Shown here: one piece after another, positions 45,776 to 58,945 of the stretch
How the letters are laid out: every line of letters begins with the position of its first letter
Position numbering within the stretch: the stretch's first letter is position 1
From: Sabethes cyaneus
Lineage: Eukaryota > Arthropoda > Insecta > Diptera > Culicidae
Assembly (NCBI RefSeq): GCF_943734655.1
Contig: NC_071354.1
Coordinates: 38,403,347-38,467,346, forward strand
Direction of reading: 5' to 3'
Length of the DNA: 64,000 nucleotides
Program-made: the position numbers and the translations under genes
Notes under the pieces: generated by a model
What the model saw: the letters and a program-made list of their open reading frames with translations, nothing else
The model's database searches: none
What the model was told of the DNA's origin: nothing

Positions 45776-46638
45776 AAGGTATGTATTTGTAGCCATTCTG
45801 GAGATCTTTCTTCCGTGATAAGTTCGGAGCTGCTTCATGTCCTTGTCCATACCTGGTCGCCGACGATCAAATTAGAATAAATTAGGCTAATTTAAAGAAA
45901 CATATCTGGTCGAAGATGAATGTGGATTTAGAAATAAATTCTTTCCATTTGTTACTGCTTTGATGGGAACAATTGATGTGCCAAAAAGGCTTGAGTCGGA
46001 CTTCGTGTCATTAATGAATGTTTGCTTATACTCGCTAAGATCTGCGGGTCCATCGCAACCGTACTTTACGAAATGCTCTTCATTCAGAGAACGTGTCTAG
46101 TGATGTAGCTTTTGAGCTGATAATCCTTGACGAGGTTTGATCCAATAAAGTTTTGAATCTAACAGTAACAGTAACACAGTGACAGCGAGATTGATTGTTT
46201 TGCACACTTTTACACTACGCCATATTAAATTCAACCGAGTAACAATTTTCAATGCGAGTGTTTTGATAGAGGGATAGCCAGTGTCAAGCTAATTTGTTTT
46301 GCATTTTGTAGTATTTTTCTTGTACTTTCACATGGCTAATAAATTTCTTGCATATATTTGCATGTTTAGGAGTTATTGCTATTGAAAATTGTATGATTTT
46401 TAAAAGAAAACTTTAATTTTCTCGTCAAATATTGCCGATAGCAAGTTACTATATTCTAGAAGAGCATGTAATTTGACTGTTTGAAAATCTCTGCCGAACA
46501 TGCCGAAAACTATAGAAAGAACTGTGGTAAAAAAATTGACTTTCGTAAAGTCTCCACGAAAATTGTTTCTTATCGCTAAAACTATAATAGCTAGAAGATT
46601 ACTTTCTTTGGCAAAGTTCTTTATAATAATCTTCTAAA

Positions 46639-46834
46639 GCGGTCAATCCCGGCGTAGTGGTGAGCATTCACGCCTCTCACGCCGAGGACTCACCCCTACT
46701 AGCACGGTTGTTACAAAGTAGTTGTGGTAACCAAATTATGCCTAATTTCAGTCGTAATTCGGTTGCATCAACTAAATGTACCTAAAGTGTGCTACATGGG
46801 AAGCTAGTTAAAGTGACTATAATCTAACAAAAAA
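46639..46834 (+). mobile_element. tRNA-derived SINE (~196 bp)
   Basis: The head GGCGTAGTGGTGAGCATTCA resembles the 5' half of a tRNA including box A. The following box B is degraded. The 3' end is an A-rich tail. Imperfect target duplications AATCTTCTAAA (46628-46638) and AATCTTCTCAAA (46835-46846) bracket it. The uninterrupted target can be read in the opposite arm of the host Transib-like element (about 45130-45145). A related tail is at 5960-6080. Confidence 0.75.
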
Positions 46835-47191
46835 AATCTTCTCAAAAATTTTGTAGAACATTGTTTTGCTGTATCTCTTACTGTTCAAAAAATAAATTTT
46901 CTATCTTACTTTTAGGAGGATTAATCAAAGAATCGTTCAAGCCGTTTGAAAAAGCTTTTAACGCTGAGAAATTTCTTTGAACATACCCAACATGGGAACT
47001 CGTACCCAAGGGATAAACCCTTCCAAACTTGCCTGAAATGAAAAATAATCGGTAAGCAGAATCTCAAGTTTATTCACAAAACAGATGGAAATGCGAAACA
47101 GTTCTAAACAAATTTGCGTGGAGTATCAAATAAGGTGCCTAAAGCAGGGATACAAAATCTAAATATTTTACAAATTTTGGTTCGCCTCGAT

Positions 47192-47430
47192 TTAAAATTT
47201 GATAAAAACCACCACCACAACGTATAATAGTTTCGTTGAATATTCTATGTTTATCATGAGAAGCTCATATACAAAAGGCGAAAGTGGGTGTCCCATCGGG
47301 GCTCCATTGGTTTGTTTATGAAAGTTGCGCTGCAATGAAATATAATTTTTACCTATGCAAAGTCGAGTTGGCTTCACATGATTAATGATTTTGCGATTGT
47401 CGCAATTGTATTGACATATAGGGCAGAAAC
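47192..47430 (-). pseudogene. Penelope-like RT fragment
   Basis: The minus frame gives FHKQTNGAPMGHPLSPFVYE, matching the Penelope-type RT motif (Tyr-x-Gln-x-x-Gly-x-x-Met-Gly-x-Pro-Leu-Ser-Pro), preceded by CIGKNYISLQ. Only this motif block survives. No GIY-YIG domain is visible nearby. Confidence 0.6.
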
Positions 47431-50400
47431 ATGGAGTGCAAATTGAAAAAAAAATTAAGGTCGAAAAAATATTCAACTCGAAAAAATCACCTTTTCTATC
47501 TTTTTTTTGTGCGTATGCGTGTTTGTACATCGCTGTATTGACCTCACCCCGATAGATATAGCAACGAATACGATTTTCCCCCCACAGCTTTTGCTATCCC
47601 CTTTTGATTGGGATATTATTGTTACGATTTCCCATTCCGTTGACCATGCTGGCTGGTACGATCTGAGTCAGCACCATCCAGCTGCCGGTTCGTCGTGTCT
47701 TGCGATGGATATAGGTATCGGTAACAAACATGTCCACATAATTGAACGGCCAATCTATAGCGAGAAAGCAAATATTGTTCTCTGTCAACGCTGGCAGATT
47801 TCGTTGAAAAAGAATTGACATTTTCTCTGCTTGTTAGTGTGTATACAACACGCAGTCGACAGAACTGTTAGTTGTACATTTTACTGAATCCCCTCAGATC
47901 CTGCCAGTCGTAATTCGAACATATGGTGACTGTGTTTTTAGAGCAGTGCCGTATCTCAAGGCCAACCGGAAGGTTGGAATTTTCTCGAAAAGCCGATTGA
48001 ATTGATTATAAATGCTCAGTTTGTTTTTCTATTTGAAGCAATCAATTTTTTTTAATTTTATCGTCGTCCGTTACGTAAGCATAACGACCAACCATGGGTC
48101 ACATGTTTATTTTTTCTCCTCTGTGAGCTTTTATGTGGCACATCCGCCTGTATCAATTGTGGCACTCCGCAGGCGGAAGGAAGCCCATATGGGCCATTCT
48201 GATAGTCAGCAGTGACCGAGATGACCTAAGCTGAATTGACGCACTCGACAAACAAAGCCGTAAAATGATCTGAGCAGACCAGGCAAGGCCGGGTACGAAG
48301 CGTTATATTGTCACACAGCCAACCACCGGGCGGAAGGGAGAAAGAATGCAATTGCGAGTTTTGCACGAGAATGGAAAATGAGCGGTGAATCCTTGTGGAT
48401 GGGGACCGCAAAGGAAGAACAGCGATAATGGAATTACTAATAAATATGGATTGGATGGCTCAGCTGGGCGTTTATCTTGAATGATGTCAACCGCTAAGCG
48501 GTTGTGGCTTCCGCAAAACTCGACCGCATAACATATCGATTAGTTAAAGCCCGGACGGCATAAATTGGCGCTCTAATTTGCAGCTGAAAATTTAATTTCC
48601 GGCCGCATAATTCCCATTACGAGTTGTAAAACATTCGCTTGAGTGCGACGTAATTAACAATTAACCGTTATTTCTCTTCCGCTTTCTTTGCAGGCCGAAT
48701 AAATCAGAACACATTTTTGCGCTCCGTGCCGTGGCAACAGTTATCAGGTGAGATAGACTATTTAGACACGCGAAGCACAACCATTCCTCAGATGGCGTTT
48801 AATTAGATTACATTTTGTGTCCTGTGGATTCGGCGGTGGAACGCCAAATTGCGCCTCTGTCATCCTGTAACCATACCGAACGTGACCGTTGACTCGCATT
48901 ACTTCAGCTAATTAATTCCGGGCCTTGCCGACTCGGTACGAACGAGAGGGGGCAGCGGGGTTCGAGGGTACCGGTGATGACAGATGAGAATTATTCCACC
49001 TATTTCTGCCGCTCGAAGGAACCGGACACCGTCGTGTCTTCCGAAAGAGAGACAGCGAGAGCTCGCTGTATGGCATTTTACACAAAAGAACTGTCCGGTC
49101 AGGCTGTAGATAAAATATCATCTTCATTTGTTTCGGGAGCGACGGGAAATGTTTCCCTGCTAATTGCGGAAGCTTTATTAAGTTGCAAAATTTTCTACTT
49201 TTCTTGTACCCAGTAGCAGAACGGCCGGCCGAGTTGTTGATATTGTCTTGTATTTCCATGCAACATTTGGAATAATAATGACACGTATATATAAGTTGAT
49301 TACGAAATTGATTTTTACATTACAAACCATGTTCTCAATTAAGCGAAATTTTTCTTATAACTTTCCTTCTCTTTGCATTATAGTTTTCGTAAAATGTCTT
49401 TGTAAAACTTATTTCCGGTGCACCTAGCATAGAAGAATTAAATAGATATTTCTCGTAACTTCCTCACTAAATAGAGAAATGAAAATAATTCTAAATTATT
49501 TTCCAGCAACTTAGTAAAATTCTCGAATCAGAGAATGCCAGGATAAAAATGGCTTGCAAAGTCGAGTTAATTGCAATTTTTTCCTAACTTAACCAGTTAT
49601 CAAAGCTGTTTTGTAATTTTGATATCCCATAATGCATGCCTTGACATGTCAAATGGTTTTTCAACATGTGAAATGTCCTACTTTTTAATTCCAGCCATAA
49701 CTCCGAATGAAACCTAACGCTCTTTTTGCGTATAATCCACTGTGACAAATTAATGGAAAGCATGTAAAACAGCATTCAGCGGCGAGCCAGGCGTCGGCAG
49801 TAAATTGAATGAAAATATTGTCCCATTTGCTTTGACACAGCATTAACCATACAAAAAACAATCCTGATGGGGATCCCAATTTTACGGCGTTAAAATACTG
49901 CCTGGACGTCCTAATTGTAAAGTTTCCGATTTCCCATATAATTGCATTCAATTTGCTAGCGTTGTTGTTTACGGAGTGTTTCCGGTACTGTGTATGATGT
50001 ACCTCACTCGGTGGGTGTGCACACCCCGTAAAACGTCTGTAATTAAAATAAAAAATCAACTGTTAATTTAGCGAAAGTCCGCTTTTTATGGTTCTGTTTT
50101 GCAAGGCTGTTTGATTAAAGCCATTCAGCTCGATTGGTTATGGCTTTCATATCGACACTCCGTTCGAATACTTTGAATGCCGCTCCACCTAGAGCAACAC
50201 ACTTTTTCCTGTATCTAAAGAATGTAGCGTAATAAATAAATCGGTTAAATTCAACAGCTCACTCGCAGAACAATCATGCTAATTCGTCACTTACTTGCAC
50301 GTCATCCATTAGCGCAATTGTCGCCGGTAGGGTTTAATGACGGTCGTCAACTACTAGCGTACTGGTTTGCCGTCCTCCTATGTTGCCTGCCTGGGGTTCG

Positions 50401-51427
50401 AATTCAACTAACGCGCTGAAAAGAATGAATAATTAAACATTAATTGAAAGCTTTTTCATTGCTTGGTTTTCTTGTTGCCAGCAGTACTAGCCGGCAAACT
50501 GCGGGACTGTGTCCAGCTGCACTTGTGCTGCTTAAGGATTGTAGTAAAAGTGTTATTAGGGTAATAATTATTTCCGTTACCTTTTACTGCTGGGCCGTGC
50601 AAAGTAGTAGAAGTAAATTTTGATGCCGTTATATTGATGGTGTTTTTAAAAATGGCTATGATGGCTTAATTGGTTTCGACTATTGTTGTTTTGTAAGGTT
50701 TTTGACAGGAAATTACCAGAAGCGTCCATTTACTTACCAGCGCTTTCTTGCAGTTCTTGCATTTAACTACACCATGCGCCTCCATTGACCATGCTAAGAC
50801 ACTCAGTTTAAATCACATATTTAAACCACCCATAAAAACACACAACAAATACAGTAAAATTTTAAACCCTAAAAAACGGATAATTGTGATGTTGGGTTTT
50901 AATATTTTCACGTAAAACTTCATTATAACTAGCAATTCAAAAATCACGATAAATGACACAAAATGTAAATAAAACTTATAAATTCTAATTCTCATTTTTT
51001 GACTTTTAATTTGTTAAAATTGGCACAGCTTTTACAATCCTTCCAACGTTTCGTCATTACTTTGTCTGTCTTCCTCAGATATTGAATACTTTCTGTTCTT
51101 TATCAAATATCTGTGTTTCGTAGAAATTATTTGAAACTTCAGAATCAAATAAGTACAGGATGAGTAGTAATAACTGCCAGTAAAGTGAATGGTCACAAAA
51201 ATAAAACTTGCATAAATTCGAAGACTACAGAACTCAAGACTGGGCATTCTGTCAAATCTCGACGGACAGAGTTAGTACGCCCTCTGCGGCTGACGGTGGT
51301 AACTTTTTGGTTGTATACCCAAGAAACATTTATGCGCTGATTAAAAATTTTAGCAGCCATAATGATTCAGCCATGGATGAATATGCATCGAATAAAATTT
51401 ATGTAAACAATTCTACAAGACAATACT
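47431..51427. other. Four-kilobase apparently single-copy, non-coding region
   Basis: No transposon ends, tandem arrays or recognised protein motifs were found. Composition alternates, with higher GC at 48230-49050. The longest frames (for example 49685-50059 and 48912-49259, minus) are unrecognised. It may be intronic or intergenic host DNA. If a host gene lies near this window, its conserved non-coding sequence would most likely be here. Confidence 0.4.
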
Positions 51428-51727
51428 TTTTTTTTTTTTTTGAGATTTTACAATAAATTTTTCTTCTTATATTGAACTTTAACACTTCATAATTTGTAAT
51501 TTGATAAACTGGCGAGTTTGTAGCGGTGGCGGGACGGTGGGTTTGTGGCGGTGCAGTGGTGCGGCAGCAGTTTTGTGGCGGTATGGCGGTGGATGACGTG
51601 AAAATAAAAAGTAGATGAACAAAATATATTACGTATTTGTTTGACATCGATTGGCGCCCCCAGTGAGATAACTCTCTTTTAAGGGGGAGTGAAACAACAG
51701 GATTAATGTGGCATCCAGGCGGTCTGC

Positions 51728-54615
51728 TTAGAGATAAGTGTGCATTTTTGTTCGAATTTGCGATTTTATGGCGTTTTTGAAACTTATCAGGTTGGTTAGT
51801 TCTTTAAGGTTGTTTGGTAAACTATTGTAGGTTTTTGTCGCGTAGTAAAGGAAAGACTTTTTGCCCATTTCGGTATTTGGCCGACTTAAGGACAAGTTAT
51901 TTTGGGTTCTTAGCGCATATCTATGGCTTGGGTTCCGAAACGTAATATTGTGGTGGGCGATTGGATTCGTCCGGGCGATTGGATTGGAAGGCCGGACACA
52001 GGGAATATGGACCGATCGGCTTGACTAAATAACTCAGCTGTCGAGAAAAGCGGTGGTTTCTTATATACAGCCCTTAAACTACGGTTCTGCGTTACTTGTA
52101 GGGAATGTAAGGAAGTTCTGCTCGCCGTTCCCCAGATAGACACTAGGTACTGCCGTTTAGACTGAACCAAAGCATAGTAGACAGTGATTAACTGTTTGGT
52201 AGGAATAAATTTCGCTATCTTCCAGAGTAAACCACATGTTGAACTAATCTCTCGCCGCAACGTGTCTATATGATGGTTCCATTTCAAAGCGGGATCAAAT
52301 ATCAAACCGAGATACTTATATTTCCCTGTCTTTTGAACGGTAATACCATTGACCTTCAATTCAGGATGAACCGGAATTTTTAAGCGAGGAGAATGGAAAA
52401 TCATGTATTCGGTCTTGAGGAGATTCAGCGATAGGAGATTTTCAGCAAAATATGTTTGTAATATTAACAGATCTTCTTGCATTTGATTTATAACGACGCA
52501 TGGGTCAGTGCAAGGATACGATAATGACGTATCGTCTGCGAACATCCGTGGTTTTTCACGCAGGGGTAACTTAGAAAGATCGTTAATGTACAGCAGGAAC
52601 AATAGCGGTCCTAAGTTGCTGCCTTGCGGCACGCCGACAGTTAAAGATGTAGGTTTGCTCAGTGTGCCATTTGCCCGTACGTACTGAGATCTTCCAGTTA
52701 GATAACTTTTGATCAAATCATTCGCCGTTCCGCGAATCCCGTAATAGTAAAGTTTTTGTAAAAGTATTTCGTGATCGATGGTGTCAAAAGCTTTTTTTAA
52801 ATCTAAGAAGAGGACTCCCATCATTTTCTTTGAATCCATTGCTGAGAAAATTTCATCGACTAGCTCGCTTGCTGCGGTCAGTGTACTCGATCCAGCTCGA
52901 AAACCAAATTGATGATTGTATAATATTCGTTTGTTATGGAAGAAACTTTGAAGTCTTGCAACTAACAGCTGTTCTAGAATCTTGCTTAAGACTGAAAGGA
53001 CTGAAATCGGTCGGTAGTTATTCACATCTAATTTATTGCCGCGTTTGAAGATAGGAGTTACTCTCGCATTTTTCAGACAGTAAGGAAAATGACCTGTTTC
53101 GATACACTCGTTGAAGGCGTCACGCATTAGAGCCGCAAAGAACATATGATGAGTTTTGATGAAATATGGTGGAATATCGTTCGGTCCACTTGATTTGTTG
53201 GAGTTCAACTCATTAATCAACACTATAACTTCTTGCTCTGTACAGGGTCGTAGAAAGATAGAATCATTGACTGGAGATAAGGTCCGAAATTTGTTTATAT
53301 CTTTGCGGCTATTGATCGTAGAAGCAAGCTGGGGTCCTATCGTACTAAAGAATTTATTGAACTCATTAGCAACAGTTGTTGCATTAACAGTAGGTTTTCC
53401 ATCAATTGTTAGTTTGAAGGATTCCTTCTCTTCATTTTTTCGTCCTAAAGTGATGTTTAGGTTGTGCCATGCATTTTTTTTATTTGTATCACAGAATAGT
53501 TTTTCATAATATGCTCGTTTAGCTTGTTCCTTCGCTCTTTGTAACTTTTGAGAAACATGCGAAAGCATGTTATGTAGTCTTTCATCCCAAGGACGTGTCT
53601 TATGATTCTTGAGGGTTTATTCTTTTATACGAAGCAGTTTCCATACATCAAAAGTCATCCATGGACAATGTCCTTTAATTTTAGCTTGTACGTTCACTTT
53701 TTTGGAACATTTTCCTTTTAGTTGCTGATATGTTTTTATGACAAAGTTCAATTTTTCCTCGGCAGTCCCTTGAACAATATTCTGCGTTGCGGCAGTAAAA
53801 GATTCATTTAATTTTTTGTGGTTTACGATTACTTTTTCCAGCTGTCTTCTTGTGACCGGCTTTGATAAATCTAGCGTAGTAATAACAAAACAATGATCGC
53901 TGATATTAGAGAAAATAGTTTCGTTCATGATGCCGCTACATAAGGATTCCGAACACACTACATGGTCGAGTACATTTCCACTTACTGGCCTAGTCGCAGT
54001 CGGAATCACCAATACGCAGATTGCAAAGTTGTAGCAGCTTAGAAGAGTGGTATAATCTGAGACAATGCTAATTTCTGGCCGATTTGTTGGTATGTTTATA
54101 TCACCAACCAAGATGCAAGGTTGACTATTCCTGTAGGATGCTAGAACTGTATCCAACTTTTTCAGAAAGGTCTTAATGTCGTATGATGGTGGGCGATAAA
54201 TTGCATTAATAAAGAGCGGTGTACCACTGATGTCTAAACGCAAATGCAAGTGATGTAATCCTTCGTCGTGTGTATTAGAAAGAACATCGTACATCAACGG
54301 ATTTCTAACAAAAACAGCTAATCCCCCACCTAGGGAATCAGGACGACAGGAAAAAATACTGGTGTAACCATTTATTTGGTACAAACATTTACGATCATCC
54401 CGTACCCATGTCTCACAAAGTACAATGATATCGATTTTGTCGGGCAAAAGGTCTAAACACTCTTTAATATTGTCAAATTTGTCCAAATTATTCATTCCTC
54501 TTATGTTGAACTGTAGAATTTTCAAGCTAAGGCGGTTGCGGTGTTGATGTGAACTTTTGTTTATTTCAGAAAAAGAATTATAATAAATATTTTTCCCATT
54601 GGTACAACTTAACAT
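51728..54615 (-). pseudogene. L2-like LINE ORF2 (endonuclease + reverse transcriptase), disrupted
   Basis: Residues 1-332 (54615-53617) form an APE endonuclease with FNIRGMNN, LCETWV, GGGLAVFV, NAIYRPPS, LVGDINI, LDHVV and SDH. A single TAA at 53617-53619 interrupts the frame, which continues without shift through the RT (to 51910): GFRAGSST, LDLKKAFDTIDHE, VGVPQGSNLGPLLFLLYIND, MFADDTSL (catalytic Asp pair) and KYLGLIFD. A frameshift near 51975 displaces the last ~80 residues, whose proper frame (YALRTQNNLSLSRPNTEMG...) ends at 51728. ORF2 performs target nicking and reverse transcription. L2/CR1 group is the best fit from the GVPQGS-LGPLLF-LYINDL form. Confidence 0.88.
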
Positions 54616-54660
54616 AAAACAATAATATATGATCAGTTTACTCGTTTCGCGTTACTTAAT

Positions 54661-55669
54661 TTAATGTTGGTTCGCCAACTGACGTTTCGGTGAGGGCTCG
54701 ACACTCAAACTCGAAGAATTGTGCATACGTTTTGATGACGATTTGAGAAGATTTCGCAACTGAAGTTTACTTCCGATTTCATCCACTTTGGCTCCATCGC
54801 TGCGCTTTAGTAGAATTTTTCCATTTCTACCTGGCCAGATATATTTCATGTCTAAAACTGCTTGAGATTCCTTCGCTTTTCGCAGGAGTTCTCTTCCATA
54901 TGCTGTTAGTTCATCCCGTATAGTAATCTTCGCAGTCGAGCTTTTGAATTCGTTTCCAATGGCCGAGGCGATCATGGCACCATGCGATTGCTTTTTCGAA
55001 AATAAATCTTCTTTAGTCTGCTCCTCCTTGAACTCGATTAATACGGCGGTGGATTTCCTGAGTTAGTTTTGACCGCTAAACGACGTGCTTCAACGATTCC
55101 ATTTGGCTGTATTTGACAACCAACTATCTCCCCAATTTTTCGAATTAATTTCACTATGTCCTCTTCAGGAGTAAGCGGAAGACCTAGCAGAACAGCATTT
55201 TTAGATAGGTTCATTCGGTGTAGTTTGTCCATTTCCATCTCCAGTTTGTCAACAGTAGTAGAAATCGTCTGTTGATTGCATAGCAGTTCGTTCACAGTAT
55301 TCCGTGTATCAGCATATTCAACTTTCACCGATTTCATTTGATCCTTCAAGGCGTTAAAATTTGCAGAGAGTCGAATTGGTTTGCAAGAAATTCTTGTGAG
55401 GCTTCTATGTGCTTAGTTGTCTCGACCAGTGCCGATAATTGCAGGCGCGTTTGTTCTACCGCAATCCGTACATGAGCCGATTCTTGTTTAGTTTCTCGAA
55501 TTGATTGACCTAACGATCGGAGCTCACTGACGATTTCGGCAAAGTCTGATTGTTGATTATTTATACGCGAAGACATCTCTGCACATTCGACAGAACACAA
55601 GAACGGTTTTTTCCTTGTTTTGACCACGGCATTCCCGAATATTTTTTTTACAACGAAAATGTACACCAC
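54661..55669 (-). pseudogene. L2-like LINE ORF1, two frameshifts
   Basis: Three minus frames join end to end. 55669-55346 has a Cys pair (CSVEC) that may be the end of a PHD-type finger, then a predicted coiled coil. 55349-55038 continues the coiled coil and enters an RRM-like fold (NAVLLGLPLTPEEDIVKLIR). 54975-54661 holds the C-terminal domain (AYGRELLRKAKESQAVLDMK, ...GKILLKRSDG) and a basic tail. The joins at about 55360 and 55040 are frameshifts. Such proteins coat the LINE RNA as trimers. A full-length ORF1 would be about 330 residues from what is seen. Confidence 0.75.
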
Positions 55670-55690
55670 GGCAACAAAAAGAACAATTAA

Positions 55691-56418
55691 GGGTGCATAG
55701 TACTTTTTACACCATATTTTTTGCCTTATTTCAAATATTTTTTTCTCGATAACGCGAAAAGCGAATCGATTCGGGTTTATTGCTTGCTAAACATTGCACT
55801 TTATACTAATATTTGCAGTTTTGTTTGCATATGTGAACCTCTTCCCCTCTCCCCTACGGCTCCTTGAGCATGATCATTCGAAAAAAACATGATTTGCGGT
55901 ACCATGGATTGGCGCTGGGGGGCGTATCCGAATTGAAAAATTCCAAAACGACATGAAAGAATATTAAATTATCTCGTGTTTGACCCATCCTTTTTTTAAA
56001 ATTCGAAAGCATAACAAAATGGCGGACATTCAAACATAAAAGTAAGGTTTTTAGCCGAAAAAATTGACTTTAAACATTTCTTAAAAATACAAAAATTGTA
56101 ATATCGAAAAAAGGATGGGTCAAACACTAGATAATTTTGTTAGCTTTGAAACAAAAAAAGAATCATGAGAATTGCTTCAGCCGTTCTTGAGATATTTATG
56201 GTACCGACTTTCAAAACCTGGTTTCGAGAAAAACGATGTTGAAGTTTTTATTCGCTGTGTAATCGCTCCAGACATGCGCGGTACAAATAGCTGTAACTTT
56301 GTCAATTTTTGGAATTCATCGAAATGACTTGAAACGCATATGGTCAAAATGTTAATCTTTCGAAATAATCAATAAAAAAAATTTCGATTTTTTTAAATTG
56401 AAAAAGTACTATGCCCCC
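55691..56418. mobile_element. piggyBac-type MITE (728 bp)
   Basis: Inverted ends GGGTGCATAGTACTTTTT and AAAAAGTACTATGCCCCC are flanked by TTAA on both sides (55687-55690 and 56419-56422). An inner inverted pair, TTTGACCCATCCTTTTTT and its inverse, lies at about 55979 and 56112. No coding sequence. It directly adjoins the 5' end of the L2-like LINE. Confidence 0.85.
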
Positions 56419-56422
56419 TTAA

Positions 56423-56851
56423 TAATTCGCGTCGAATTGTCTTCAGTTTTTTCGCAAATGAAACATACGGATGATTTTTCATCGTCAGACATTGATGCTT
56501 ATCTATTATCGTGATGTTCAACTGACAGTAAGCCGAACAAACACACTAGATAAGCGGTGGCAGTTACTGTGAATATGCGTTACGCAGCGTGACGATCAAT
56601 TGTACTACTATTGTACAATGGTATAGTATATGCAGGCATGCAATAATGATAATCTGGTTTCTAAATACCTCAAGAATCCGACTAAAGAGAAGAAATTTCA
56701 CTAAACCTTGACGATGACCCCAGCTGCCGAATATTGCGTTTTCCGGAAAATAGAATTGAATGCTGGAAATTATTTGTTTTGCACCAGTTTTTTGTAAAAT
56801 ATTCAGAGCCTCAAAATCCTTCCTTGTAGTGTAGCCGGGATGCCAGATGGC
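56423..56851. other. Non-coding spacer, nothing recognised
   Basis: AT-rich DNA between two inverted-repeat elements. No gene. Confidence 0.35.
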
Positions 56852-58945
56852 TACTTGTTCAGTCGAAATTGGAGAACTTATACAACCTATTTCGTTTGAG
56901 GCAGAAAAACACTTGTTAAGCAGTTATAGTGCCTCTGTGCGCTTTGTTTCCAGCTTTACGCAAATTGGTTATTTAAAAACGCACAAAAGCTTCTATTAAG
57001 CTACATTACAGCTCCGAAGCAGCTATTAGCAAGCCCGAAGCTTGACTTAGATGTTTAAGAGCTGAAAAAACGTTTTTATTTCTAAAACTAAACCACAGTT
57101 CAGCCACAGGTTGAATAAATTCAGCTAAAAAATGTTTGATCAGCCTGAAATTGTTACTTTGGTAGCTGCTTTCAAAGCTGCAATGGAGCTTAATAGAGGC
57201 TTTTGCGTGTTTTTAAATAACCGATTTACGCAATGCTGTCAATTCTATTTTTAGAACGAGAAATAGTTTTGTAATGCTTTTTCAGTCGCTTAATCAACGT
57301 GTCATCAACCTTTATGCAGCCAAAAAATAATCTATTTTTAAATTTAAAAAAATTAGAAAGCGTCACATTTGTTTTGCTATGGCGTCGTATGCTATATTTT
57401 AAATTTCGAATCACTTGAGTTCGTATATACAAGCTAATTAAAAATGCATGTCGTCATCTTTCGGGAATTCAACCGCCATCTTCTGATCCGTAAGCACTCA
57501 CCGTATGATCCACCCCATTTGCATCTGCAGAACAGCCAGTGAAAATATCTTTACACTTGAAACAGTCGATAATGTCGATAACTGACATATATTTTTGCTG
57601 CCAGACGAATTGCGTAATTTTATGATCTGCCAGTATATTTGCTGTGAACCGAATGAAAGTTTGGTATTAGTTTGTAAAGCCATTTTAACACTCTTAAGCA
57701 GCTTTGAAGTAGTTTGAAAGCTGTGAGCCTAGTAAAAGCCTCTACTGGTTTATAAAGCTACTTTAACACCTTTAAGCAACCGTAAAACGGTTTGATGTTT
57801 ATGGCTGTTTAGAAGCGGATTGTTTAGCAGAAAAATCCGCTATTAAGCTTGTTTGTCAGTTTCGGATGAAAGCTGGTTTGAAAAAAACTTCAAGTAGCTT
57901 AAACATCGCTTGGTCAAACACCATTTGAGTGCTTACTTTATGCAGCTTGGATCGCCTTAAACCAACTCGTAAACAGCAATTGCTCCAGTGTACAAGATTT
58001 TTCGAAAACAGACACTGATGAAGCCTGCAAGTGGTAGGCGAAATATGTATCTGTTACGAATAAACATAAATAGTAGAATTTATATTTTAAATGCTTGGAA
58101 AGTTTTTAATTTCAGAAGATGGCAGTTCAATTCCCGAAAGATGGCGACGTGCATTTTTAATTAGCTTGCATATACGAATTCAAGTTATTCGATATTTAAA
58201 AAAAATATAGCATACAACGCCATAGCAAAATAAATATAACGCTTTCTTTTGTTTTTTATTTAAAAGTAGATTATATTTTGGCTGCATAAAGGTTGATGAG
58301 ACGTTGATAAGGCGATTGAAAAAGTATTGCAAAACTATTTCTCGTTCTTGTTCGTTATTTAAAAACACGCAAAAGCCTCTATTAAGCTCCATTGCAACTT
58401 TTATAGCAGCTACCCAAGTAACAGTTTCTGGCTGATCAAACGCTTTTTTTTGCTGATTTTTTTCAACCTATGGTTTAATTTTAGAAACGAAAACCTTTTT
58501 TTAGCTCTTAAACTTCTCAATTTGGCAATTTTATCAAGCTCCGGGCTTGCTAATAGCTGCTTTTGAAGCTGCAATGAAGCTTAATAGAGGCTTTTGCGCG
58601 TTTTTAAATAACAAATTTGCGCAAAACCCTGGAAACCAAGGGCACAGACAGCCACGTAGCCAGAAGGGGGGGCCCGGGGGCCCAATTTTGATTTTACCTG
58701 TTTTATGTGCATATTTTTACGTTTAGAACCACAATACATTAAATGTATTATAATATATTATAGTTATAACCAATAAGATATGCATATAATGTATTAGGAG
58801 CCAAGATATGACTCCTGGCCCCCACCTCTGGCTACGTGGCTGGGCACAGAGGTTATATAAAGGGCGATATAATTGATTAACAAGTGTTTTTTCTGCCTCT
58901 AACGAAATAGGTTGTTTAAGTTCTCCAATTTCGACTGAATAAGTA
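56852..58945. mobile_element. Large palindromic element (~2.1 kb), superfamily unknown
   Basis: The two arms, about 56852-57480 and 58110-58945, are inverted copies starting TACTTGTTCAGTCGAAATTG on the left and matching inversely at the right end. The right arm is enlarged by a hAT MITE. Words such as GCAATGGAGCTTAATAGAGGC are repeated several times within and between arms. The central 600 bp is AAGCTT-rich. The next element begins immediately at its right edge, and no target duplication was found. Confidence 0.7.
58649..58842. mobile_element. hAT-type MITE (194 bp), nested
   Basis: The inverted ends CAGCCACGTAGCCAGA and TCTGGCTACGTGGCTG are perfect and are flanked by the perfect 8-bp duplication GGCACAGA (58641-58648 and 58843-58850). 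C-rich and G-rich blocks (GGGGGGGCCCGGGGGCCC at about 58666) lie just inside the left end. Confidence 0.93.

Larger units (their letters stand above)
44923..46990. mobile_element. Transib-like element, right terminus lost
   Basis: The left end CACAGTGGTCCC follows CGGCG (44918-44922), the exact CGNCG-type target expected of Transib. The left arm (about 44990-45480) is repeated inverted at about 46360-46980, interrupted by a SINE, but the outer right end is not found, so the right border is approximate. The centre contains a hairpin (45695-45775). No transposase. Confidence 0.6.
51428..55672 (-). mobile_element. Nearly full-length L2-like LINE
   Basis: The order on the minus strand is ORF1 (55669-54661), ORF2 with endonuclease and RT (54615-51728), a GC-rich 3' UTR with CCGCCAC-like repeats (about 51510-51600), and an A-tract at 51428-51441. 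The 5' border is placed just before a TTAA-flanked MITE. No target duplication was confirmed. It carries one in-frame stop and about three frameshifts, so it is recently dead. Confidence 0.85.
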
